From assembly GCA_001599815.1 (NCBI GenBank), contig BCIA01000005.1, positions 785,088 through 849,087 of the forward strand: 64,000 nucleotides of DNA, read 5' to 3'. Below are positions 1-8,775 of this stretch, one piece after another. The first letter of the stretch is position 1. Each line of letters begins with the position of its first letter. Under the pieces are notes generated by a model that worked only from the letters and a program-made list of their open reading frames with translations, made no database searches and was not told where the DNA came from. The translations under genes were made by a program, and so were the position numbers. Source of the DNA: Furcasterigmium furcatum (Eukaryota; Ascomycota; Sordariomycetes; Glomerellales; Plectosphaerellaceae).

Positions 1-92
1 GGTGTGGTGCTGTCATCGCCGGCACTGCCCTGGCAAGCGCCAAAGGCGACCAGGGAGGCCAAGCCCACAAGAAGAGGGTTGGTCAAACGCAT
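1..92 (-). CDS. Secreted protein, N-terminal end only (cut by window edge)
   Basis: The minus strand has an ATG at 92-90 opening a frame that runs off the window. The first 20 residues are a typical secretory signal: one Arg near the start, a hydrophobic core (LLVGLASLVAFGA) and a small-residue cleavage region before Cys-Gln-Gly. Nothing after it is long enough to name a family. A TATA box lies about 120 nt upstream on the same strand, which supports this start. Export to the cell surface or medium is an inference from the signal peptide alone. Confidence 0.6.
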   Translation of the reverse strand, partial: MRLTNPLLVGLASLVAFGACQGSAGDDSTT

Positions 93-210
93 GATGATGA
101 GCAAGGCAGATTGATGGCTGAGAAGAAATAGGGCCAACGTCCGCTGCAGGAAACTCAAAGTGATTGTGATGGTTGATCATGGGAAGCAATAGAGCTGGTG
201 ATGCGGCGGC

Positions 211-218
211 CTTTTATA
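211..218 (-). promoter_or_regulatory. TATA box of the cut-off secreted gene
   Basis: TATAAAAG on the minus strand, about 120 nt upstream of the ATG at 92. The match is perfect and correctly oriented. Confidence 0.55.
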
Positions 219-1141
219 ATCGTGAATCCATCGAGACCTACCCTCGACGTTGCGGCCCATGGACGCATCCGTCGTTTCGTCCATCTTGTAGATGCTGCGA
301 AGCTCGCCATCCTTCTAGAATGGCAACGTTCCCGCGAGGGTAGACAGCCGCGAACGTTGCAGATCGCCGTGGGCGCCATTCCCGCGGGACGGTTCAGGGG
401 TATTGAGTGCTTTCAGCGCTGTACCACGCGGGGTCCCCGTGTGTCTGGGGTTAAGGAATGCAGTCGTGGAATGCATATGCGTGCCAGCCACCCGGATCTT
501 CAGTCTGCTTCAGGGCGGCAACGGGGTGGTGTCTTAGGTTGAGTGAGCCATGGCGATTCTGAGTGCCGAGACGAGGCTGGGGGGCTGAGACAAGCCGTTC
601 CAACGGGGCACGGATGCAAAGCTGTGAGTAGGACTGGAATGTGGGCACCAGAAAGACAAGAGCTTTATGTAGGTAGAGCCCTCGTGTCGCCTTTTAATAC
701 ATTCATCTTCCCGTTCCCGGAACCTGCAACGGTCGAAAAGCGGACGGGGCAGTTCTCATACCGAGAGCCGAAATCGTCCACTCCAGGAGATGTCGGAATT
801 TCGAACACTCGAGAATGCAACGATCAACGGTGCTGAGAGCGTCAATCATGCTGTAATGCGCATCAGCATCCCATCTCAACACGAACGCAGGGGTTCATCT
901 CGTGCACACAACGAGGATGATGAGCATGTCCAATGACAAGTTCTAATCAACCCAGGCTAATAAGTAACCAGGAGCCCGAGAATGCGAATCGCATTCTGGA
1001 AGGTCTGATTGATTGCAACCGCCAACGTCCACGAGGGTTCGAGGTCAAGTCAGAGAGAGCATGAGGTTGTCAGGAGGTTGACTCCGCCCTCTGGCTGTTG
1101 GCAGTGGGCTGTTCTTCAGTGGAGTCTAGGGGTCCAACCTC

Positions 1142-1153
1142 TTATCGCGATAA
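1142..1153. promoter_or_regulatory. Palindromic double GATA site upstream of ATG17
   Basis: TTATCGCGATAA is a perfect 12-bp palindrome holding two inverted GATA-factor cores, 190 nt before the ATG17 start codon. GATA factors (AreA/NIT2, Gln3-type) control nitrogen-starvation genes in fungi, and autophagy is a starvation response. The regulatory role is inferred. Confidence 0.45.
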
Positions 1154-1343
1154 CGCTAAGATGACGTGCATCTCCTCATGCAGCATCCACACCTCAGCTT
1201 GTTGAGCTTCCCGACCATCCTCAGTCAAGGTCTGGCCTGGATGCCAGCCCTCCGATCTATCAACGCCTGGCAGCCACCGAGATGGCATTATTAGTCTCAT
1301 ATCAACTGTAGCAGCACTGTCGTATTTACATCACCCATTCAAC

Positions 1344-2953
1344 ATGGCCACGCTGCCCTCCGACCGCAATAGGAGCGGAGCCTCGTCCCAATCCTCCGAG
1401 CGCGAGCCTTTGTCCGATTCCAGAGACAGATCCCAAGAGCACGCAGAACAAGAAGATGCCGTGTCTGTCGAGCTGCTCGTCGAGCACCTTCTGGCGGCCA
1501 AGCGCTCGCTTTCGTCGATGCAACACGTCCTTCGAGCGAACGACCTGGCGACACACGCCCGACAAGCCCACGAGGATGCCTGCATTCTCGACGCGCAGAC
1601 CAAGTTCCTCCAACAAATGATCATAAGGCAATGGGGTTTGCTCCGGAAGTTCAGGAGGGGGCTTAAGGGAACATACGATGCCGGGAAAGGCGACTTTGCG
1701 AATCTGGTCCATATCATGGACGCAACGAACGAGAAACTTCAGGATACGATCGGCTTCCTGCGAGATACCCCCGTGGAGAGGGCCTTCCGTCCCGACGTGG
1801 AGCAGTCCAGGACCCTGTTAGACTTTGTCGACGAGCAAGGAGTACACAGTTTGGTGGAGGCACTGAAGAAGTCTCTAAGCGACCTCCAGGTTCGGGATAC
1901 CCGAGACACGCGATGATCTTTCGGCAAGCTGACAATGCCCAGGGCATCCAGACGTCATTCGACGGCGACCTCTTGCGCTTCGATAACGACATGAGAGCGC
2001 TGAAAAAGGCACAGGCCATGATCGAAGCGTCCACCACGTCTTCGCCCTCCGCCTCGACAGTCGACCAGACCCTCTCTGGTCTCCTCATGACCATCGTCGA
2101 CCATTCGCACTGTATGGCTCAGCTCCTCTCATCACTGACGAAGCACTTTGATCTCTGCGTGACCGCTGTACGAACGACAGAGGGCGGAGCGGATCTGGCC
2201 CGCCGGATGGCCGCTGAAACGACCCAGTCCCCTGATGGTGACCTGGTCTCCATCTCCGGTGTGATGGCAGACCAAGAATCGCAGACCACAAACCTGGAAC
2301 CCATCACATCGAGGGACCGTTCCGACATGCTAAACATTGTAGTAGAGGATGCCTCGGAAGTTGAGGGCGTGGTTCTCGAGATTGGCGATCGGTTGCGACT
2401 AGTCGAATCCGATTTTGCCGCTCTGACCGAGCTCGCTGGACATGACCGGAAAGCTAACACGGCGGCCCTCAACACCCTGGAGTTGTTACACGATATTGGA
2501 GGGAGACTGCGTGGGTATGTTGCAGCCGAAGCCGAATTCGTGCAGCGCTGGGAGGACGAACGGAACACCATCTACGCCAAGCTGGACGAGATGGAAGCCC
2601 TCGGCGCCTTCTACCAGGGGTACGCACAGGCGTACGACACGGTTCTTCTCGAGGCAGAGCGTCGGCGTCTCGCGGAGGAGAAGATCTCGGCCATCTGGCG
2701 CAGGGCGAAAGAGAGCATCGACAAGCTTACCGAGGCCGATTCCCGGGAGCGGGAGGCCTTCCGGCAGGAGGTGGCCGAGTTCATCCCGACTGACCTGTGG
2801 CCTGGTATGGACGAACCGGTGAAGCGGTGGAAGCTGGCCGCGGTCGTCGACGAGGCGGCGAGCGAGCACTCGGGCACGCCCGTCCTGAGTCAGCAGGTGG
2901 TCGACGCTGCCCGGGGCCGTCTCGAGGGGCGAAAGCAGCACGCCGACGAGTGA
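1344..2953 (+). CDS. ATG17: Autophagy scaffold protein ATG17
   Basis: Two exons, 1344-1889 and 1943-2953, joined across a 53-nt intron (GTTCGG...GCTGAC...CAG), give 518 residues, close to the usual fungal Atg17 length. The first exon frame stops just past the splice site and a second frame overlaps it by 4 nt, so it looks like two genes until the intron is removed. The N-terminal block (about residues 34-60, with LVEHLLAAKRSLSSM and RANDLATHARQAHE) and the block after the junction (SFDGDLLRFDNDMRAL) are family signatures. The rest is long, charged and helical. Atg17 is the crescent-shaped scaffold of the Atg1 kinase complex (with Atg13, Atg29 and Atg31 in yeast) at the pre-autophagosomal site, needed for starvation-induced autophagy. 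A palindromic GATA site lies 190 nt upstream. Confidence 0.93.
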
Positions 2954-3662
2954 CCTGACGAGGCGCAATTTGCATCTTGCCATTGGAGAGGGAAGCACTG
3001 TTTCTGATATGGACGAAAGGTCGGAGCGACGTCTGGAGTTCCGGTCTACATTGTCATGTTGTCCCACTACGTATCTCTTATCCCGGGACTTGGAGGCCAA
3101 GGTGGCCGATCGAATTTGAATACTTCACATCATGTTACTCTGATGAATCTTTTCGCCGACTTGGCGACTTACGTGGTTGGGGGCTGCCGAGCATAAGTCA
3201 ACCCCTGACCACCTGGAACGTGAAGAGAAGCCAAGGCCCTTGGGTTGCCGGTGCCGAGAGACGGCCCACCGCTGGTATATGAGCAGAACACACGCGCCTG
3301 TGCGACTGCGACTGATCTGACTGACTGACCGACCTCTCTTTCCGTTCAGTCAATCATCGTCCTTTCCCGAGTCGAGTTCGCATAAACGCCCTGTCGAGTC
3401 GCAAGTCCCTGCCCTCCTCCGACACCGCCTGCCCAAGTCACTTGCCTAGGACACGCGCCCCACGAGCTTCACGACCTCGGCCTCGACCTCACAATAGCGC
3501 ACGAGAGGAAAAGGCGGCCTCACTCACCTCTTCAACCAGCCAAGGCGCGACCAGACCAAAACAGAGCTGCACGTGACCGCGCTCGGCTCTGCCGCGTAAT
3601 CCTGGCCCGAGCGCTCTCCCGCAGAAAGGGTTCAGCCTCACATCTGCGAATCATCTGCAGTC
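2954..3662. other. Intergenic: ATG17 3' end and PNS1 promoter/5' leader
   Basis: No gene seen. A TATA-like GGTATATGAG lies near 3272-3281. It is followed by a run of TGAC/CTGA repeats (about 3308-3333) and a pyrimidine-rich leader of about 350 nt before the proposed PNS1 start. Confidence 0.5.
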
Positions 3663-5816
3663 ATGACGTAGGGATCCCGGCTCTTGGTGTACGCTAGACG
3701 CGATTGGCCAGTGGGTCCAATTCGATGAGCTCAGTGATGCTCTCGACTTGGGATCGCAAGCGCGAACGGGAAGGGAAAACCCCCATTCATTCCTGCCCGC
3801 CCAGAGCGACCTCAGTTGAAACCTTTGGTGGGCATGTCTTGGCCGTCACCAGTTCCTGCCGCTGCTTCTGCTGGTCGCCTGGGGTTTCGCATTCTCCCAC
3901 TGGCCCACCCCTCTCCCTTGTCTTCTTATCCCCGACAACCACCATCACCACCAGCATTTCCCAACACTTCCATCTGCAATCATCGATAGCTCGCTGACGA
4001 CTCCTGGCCTTTCGCAGCTACCAACAGCCGCAGGGTGAATACATCCAGCTCGACGAACGCATGTCGCAACCGTACGGACAAAACGGCGGCTACGGCCAGC
4101 CGCAATATGGCCAACCTCAGTATGGGCAGCCCCAATATGGTCAACCGCAATGGAACGGCCAGCAACAACAACAGTACAACGGCAACGGCAACGATTATCA
4201 GCAGGGCTACAAGCCACCGCCCCCGCCGCCTCATCCTCAGCAGTATGATCACCAGGCACCCATGTACGGCGCGCCCCCTCCCCCTCCCCAGGGCGAGAAG
4301 TACTCCTTCGACCAAGCGTTCAAGGTCGAGAAGCCCAAGTGGAACGATCTCTGGGCCACCGTCTTGGTAGGTTTCCAGGACCCGGCTTTGCAGCCCTTTG
4401 GGCACGCCGTAACTTGCTAACCACTCCGCCCCAGTTCCTCCTCGTCTTCTTCGGATTCGCCGCCCTCTCGGGCATCGCCATCTACGGCTACACCAGGGCC
4501 GACCCCAGCGGAGCAGTCTATAGAAGCACCTCCTTCGCTCTTGGCAACAACACCTTGATCCTGTTCGCCATTGTTCTCGTTGTGGCAGTCGTTCTCAGCT
4601 ATGGCTATGTCTGGCTCGCCCGCCTGTTTCCCAAGGCCTTCATCTGGGTTACGGGCATCCTGAACATCGTCTTCGCCCTCGGAACTGCTGCGTACATGCT
4701 CTACCAGCGCTACTGGTCCGGCGGTATCGTCTTCCTCATCTTCGGCCTCTTCTTGGCCTTTTGTTTCTACACCTGGATCTCCCGCATCCCATTCTCCGCC
4801 TTGATGCTTAGGACCGCCATCGACGTCTCCAAACAATTCGGACATGTCTACCTGGTCTCCTGGCTCGGCGGTCTCCTCGGCGCGATCCTCGCCGCCTGGT
4901 TCTCCGTCACACTCGTGGCCATCTACAACCGCTGGGAGCCGTCCCAAAGCAACCCCAACTGCCGCGACACAAACTGCAGTTCTGCGACCGTCGCCGGCCT
5001 CATCGCCTTTGCCACGTTTGCCATGTACTGGATGTCCGAGGTTCTGAAGAACGTCATCCACGTCGCCATTGCTGGCGTGTATGGCTCTTGGTACTTCTGC
5101 GTCAACAACTTCCCCGGCGGCGCCACGCGTGGTGCGCTCAAGCGAGCTCTGACGTACAGCTTCGGCTCCATCTGCTTCGGTAGCCTGATCGTCGCCATCA
5201 TCAACTTCATGCGGCACCTCTGCTCCGTGGCTCGCTCCCAGGCTGCCGCGGACGGCGACATGATCAGCTACATCCTGTTCTGCGTCTTGGGCTGTCTGAT
5301 TGGCCTGCTGGACTGGGCCGTCTCCTTCTTCAACCGATACGCCTTCTGCCACATTGCGCTCTACGGCAAGGCATACATCCCGGCAGCGAAGGACACCTGG
5401 AAAATGATCAAGGACCGAGGAATGGACGCCCTGGTCAACGTAAGTGCTACCAACCCTTACCTCTGCTGCTGTGCACGTTCTCACCAGACACTATACAGGC
5501 TTGCCTCATCGGCCCCGTGCTGTCCTTCGGCGCTGCGTTCGTCGGCTACGCCTGCGCACTGCTGGCCTTCATCTATCTCTACGTCACGGACCCCCCTTAC
5601 AACGAGGGCGGCAGCTTCACGCCCGTCATCATCGCCTTTTCTTTCCTCATTGGGCTCCAGATCGCCAATGTGTTCACCACGCCAATCTCCAGTGGCATCG
5701 ACACCATTTTCGTGGCTGCGGCCTGGGACCCCGAGGTCATGATCCAGCAGCACCCGCAGCTGTACGAGGAGATGGTCCGGGTGTACCCCGAGGTCCAGCA
5801 GGCTATCCACGCCTGA
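3663..5816 (+). CDS. PNS1: PNS1 / choline-transporter-like (CTL) membrane protein
   Basis: Proposed exons: 3663-3667, 4018-4366, 4435-5439 and 5499-5816; introns 350, 68 and 59 nt; 558 residues. The cytosolic N-terminus is Gln/Pro/Tyr-rich, with four tandem YGQPQ units followed by a proline stretch. The remainder has about ten hydrophobic membrane spans with the loop cysteines and the C-terminal plxxYGKAYIPAAKDTW-type region of the SLC44/CTL family. PNS1 is a non-essential plasma-membrane CTL homologue in yeast; choline transport by fungal members is not firmly shown. The simple model starts at ATG 4061. I extend it because the 14 upstream codons are open after a good acceptor (CTGAC...CAG at 4017), and an ATG-AC before a GTAGGG donor restores the frame as Met-Thr-Tyr-Gln-Gln. 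That 5-nt first exon is an inference; the rest is secure. Confidence 0.9.
4092..4151 (+). repeat. 15-bp tandem repeat encoding YGQPQ units in PNS1
   Basis: Four imperfect 15-nt units encode the same pentapeptide with different synonymous codons. The repeat is therefore old or selected at protein level rather than a recent slippage product. Confidence 0.7.
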
Positions 5817-6044
5817 GCATAGGCTCAGCCTACCAATTAACGGCCTTGTATGAACGATACCCGATACCCACACTGGCGGAATGAGCACGGGGAGCATTAG
5901 AAGGATGTCGTAGTCCATATGCCCCTTATTAGCAGTAGTATTCCTTGTAATTGTAAAGACGCTGCACCGTTCCTTTCTGCAATGTCCCTCCTCCTCTCGC
6001 TCGTCGCTTGATGGTCGCATATGCTGTCCCGTGGCTATGCTATG

Positions 6045-7940
6045 CTACCGCTGAATCCAGACACCACCATGCCCGATCGCCTGATCTCTCATCGCCGCCC
6101 CGTCACTCCGGACACCGACCCAGTGTAACGGGACCCGGTCGACCTGTTTCTGCACCTTGTCGCGCGCGTCGACGTACCGCTCAGCGAAGGTCCGCTCGCC
6201 CTTGAGAGTCTTCATCCGCTGCTCTGTCTCGACGGGGCCCCAGGCCTCCCGGCTGAGGCTCGCCACCGTGATCTGCACGTCGCTCACGTACGCGGCCAGT
6301 CGGTCCTCGGGGGCGTCCACCCGCCTCAGCTGCCCCATGACCAGGACCCTGACCTTCGCATCGTAGAACATGGCCCCCGAGAACTCATGTATCATGTGCA
6401 CCGTGACCTGGTTCCGTGCCACGACGCTCGGCCCCTCGTACGAGGACGGGCTGACCGTCACGATCGATTCGTGCCAGTCGTAGGACATGTCGTCCGGCAG
6501 GTTCTGACGTGGCAGCACGCAGGCCCACGCCATGTACACCCCCGTCATCCGCAGCCGCAGGTCCTCGCTGACGCCCGCGAGGTTCGCCGTCGGGATGCCG
6601 AGCTCCATCCCGCTCCGCCCCGTGCCCTTGACAACTTGCCCGGCGAACTTGATCGGGAACGGCTGCCTCGGCCCCTCGTCCGGGCCGATGACCTCAGGAA
6701 ACCCCTCCACCGCCCCGGACAGCGCGAGGTCGCCATCCTCCGCCTGCAGCGGCGCGTACCCCGCGCCCCTGGTCCCCTTGTACCGTGTCTCCATCTTGTT
6801 ATACTGTGACCGCATCCCGGCCTTCGCCAGCGCGACCTCCCTTGCCCGCGACGCCAGCACGCCCTTCTTCTCGACCCTCTTCGCCGCGGTGGCCGCCGCC
6901 GCGCCCGCCGCCATCCTCGCGGGCCCGACGTACTTGTTCACGACGTTGCTCGCGATGGTGCTGCCGACCTTCACGCCGAACTCGACGGGCATGCTCGCCA
7001 GGCTCGCGCCGCGCACGACGCTCGCGTCCGCCGAGGTGCTCGCGACCCTGAACACGGGGCTCGGGCAGAGCGTCTTCTTCTTCCCGGCATCGTCGCCGCA
7101 GCACAGCACGAGGCGGAAGTACCCGTCCTCCGCCGCCGCGGGGATGCGCACCACGTGCGTCTCGCGCGGGAGGTGCCGCTTGAGGTTCCCCGTGGCCTTT
7201 TTGGCGAACTTGGCCAGGTCGCGCGCGTAGCCGCGCTCGTCGTTGGCGGGGAGCGCGTCGACGGTCCCCTGGTAGGTGGGGGTTACCTCGATCCAGGAGT
7301 CTGTGGCGCCGACGAGGGACTTGAGCGCCATGCCCGTGTTGCCGCTGTAGCCCTTGCGCTGGAGCCAGAGGGACCGGGTGGGCGGGAGGGCGTTGTCGGC
7401 GAAGATGGTGATGGAGACGGTCGTGGAGGGGCCGCGGTACCAGACAAGGGCGGGCGAGTGGCGCAGGATGGTGAAGTGGCGGTTGGACTCGGTGGGGTGG
7501 GGGAGGAGGCCGCTCGCGAAGAAGACGGTCTCGTCGAAGGCTGATTTGAAGATGCTCTTCTCTTTCTGGGTGACGCCGTCGGCCAGCTGCGGGTTGGGCA
7601 CTGAGGGCGCCGTGAGGAGGGTTGGCCGCGGCGGCTGCTCCGGAGGTTGCTGCTCTTGGTCGTGGAATATTAACTCATCGCCAGGCGGCGTTGGGCGGAA
7701 CATGTGATCATTGTGATGGCCGTGGTGGTGTCGCATGTGGTCGCGTGTGGGAGTCGAGACCTCCCACCCGGGTCCGGGTGAAGGGCTCCGGAGTCGTCCA
7801 TCGCCGCCGACTCCAGGGAATTGCGGGATAGTGAGCTGCTGGCGGAGGTTTGGGACCGAGCGGCTCGGTCGGATGGCCTCCCTCGTGTACGGGGGAGGAG
7901 GCCCGAGGTCCTTGTATGAGATTTGCTGGAGGTGGTCCAT
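6045..7940 (-). CDS. Fusion protein with C-terminal riboflavin-kinase-like domain
   Basis: Single exon, 631 residues, starting at ATG 7940 (the two codons before it are not a start). Residues 1-120 are low-complexity and Pro-rich. Residues 125-300 form a conserved-looking fungal region with no name I know. About residues 335-375 are Ala/Lys-rich and probably helical. Residues 430-555 match riboflavin kinase (FMN1/RFK), with the GQVVKGTGRSG loop and the metal/ATP motif PTAN at 450-453. Where RFK enzymes carry the catalytic Glu (E-T-H-I-M-H context), this protein has Thr at about 513 (VTVHMIHEF), and the conserved IGxNP segment is also lost. The domain therefore probably binds rather than phosphorylates flavin, or has another role. 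It faces PNS1 tail to tail with a 228-nt gap. Domain identity is good; function unknown. Confidence 0.75.
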   Translation of the reverse strand: MDHLQQISYKDLGPPPPYTREAIRPSRSVPNLRQQLTIPQFPGVGGDGRLRSPSPGPGWEVSTPTRDHMRHHHGHHNDHMFRPTPPGDELIFHDQEQQPPEQPPRPTLLTAPSVPNPQLADGVTQKEKSIFKSAFDETVFFASGLLPHPTESNRHFTILRHSPALVWYRGPSTTVSITIFADNALPPTRSLWLQRKGYSGNTGMALKSLVGATDSWIEVTPTYQGTVDALPANDERGYARDLAKFAKKATGNLKRHLPRETHVVRIPAAAEDGYFRLVLCCGDDAGKKKTLCPSPVFRVASTSADASVVRGASLASMPVEFGVKVGSTIASNVVNKYVGPARMAAGAAAATAAKRVEKKGVLASRAREVALAKAGMRSQYNKMETRYKGTRGAGYAPLQAEDGDLALSGAVEGFPEVIGPDEGPRQPFPIKFAGQVVKGTGRSGMELGIPTANLAGVSEDLRLRMTGVYMAWACVLPRQNLPDDMSYDWHESIVTVSPSSYEGPSVVARNQVTVHMIHEFSGAMFYDAKVRVLVMGQLRRVDAPEDRLAAYVSDVQITVASLSREAWGPVETEQRMKTLKGERTFAERYVDARDKVQKQVDRVPLHWVGVRSDGAAMRDQAIGHGGVWIQR

Positions 7941-8775
7941 CTTCAACCGGGCATGCTGAGCGTCGAGCTATTCAGCGGCAATGAGAATCCGTCCAGCTCA
8001 ACGGGGGTGCTCAGAAACCTTCCTGGGCATGTTCAATTGATGAGTCGACTCTGCGTTTGTGGCGACTTCTCCCTTTTCAAGGAGTTGGTTGGCGGTCAGT
8101 GTGATTGCGGTCCCCGAGCCTTGGAATGAATTCGCCCCCTTGTCCCGCCCGCAAATCACGTGCGCTTGGGTGCTGAAGCGTGTCGCGTCTCAAGTCATCT
8201 GAAGCTGGGCTGGAGTCGCAAATGTCCTGGCGTTTCCATGACGCGCGGCGGGGACCTAGAGGCCTCCCCGGGATATGTTTAACCTGAAGCTTTTTAAACA
8301 CACTCAAAGAGCCCTGATAAAAGCAGCTGAGCCTTCGAAGCTTTGGCACTAAACCAGTCGGCCGGCCCGGGACCGGAGAGGTGGGGGCGGCGGCCCGGCC
8401 CGAGGCCCGTACTTCGGGATCCATCGTGAACATGGACTTCAACATCAAGCTAGATTGAGCCAAATCATTGTCGATGCTGGTCCATGGCTGGACTTGAGGG
8501 CGGTGGGCAGGGATCACAGTCTAGATAGTCCAGGCCTTTTAAAGAAAAATCGCTGCCAATCCTAAGAACCAACGGCCAACTGGCGTAGCTCTTTGGATCC
8601 ACGGATATGTATAGCACTCTATGTGCTTTAAAACAAACCCGGGGCTTCTTGGTGATTAGTACCTACTTTCGGTCGTAGAACCCCGTCTGCGCTGGAAGGG
8701 GGCAATTTAAATACAAATCAAGTCGAAGCCAAGAATAAAGACATTGTACAACTGATCCATACCACAGAGAAGACG
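7941..8775. other. Intergenic, promoter of the riboflavin-kinase-like gene
   Basis: No gene seen. It is the upstream region of the minus-strand gene starting at 7940 and the 3' flank of the VIT/vWA gene ending at 8776. Short frames here resemble no family I recognise. Confidence 0.5.

Larger units (their letters stand above)
93..1343. other. Intergenic, divergent promoter region
   Basis: There is no convincing gene. The stretch separates the minus-strand secreted gene from ATG17. It holds the TATA box at 211-218 and, near ATG17, a GATA palindrome (1142-1153) followed by a CRE-like TGACGTGCA (1162-1170). Short open frames here have no recognisable family. Confidence 0.6.

Noticed and set aside
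1030..1050. tRNA B-box-like GGTTCGAGG
   Set aside because: No matching A box or cloverleaf arms at the right distance. No tRNA was found in the window.
1913..2953. Separate second gene overlapping the first by ATGA
   Set aside because: A 53-nt intron with proper donor, branch site and acceptor joins both frames into one ATG17 protein, and family sequence continues across the join.
4417..5484. 355-codon open frame on the minus strand opposite PNS1
   Set aside because: It lies exactly opposite a clear multi-span membrane protein exon. Its Asp/Glu/Gly-rich translation is what a hydrophobic exon gives in the antisense frame.
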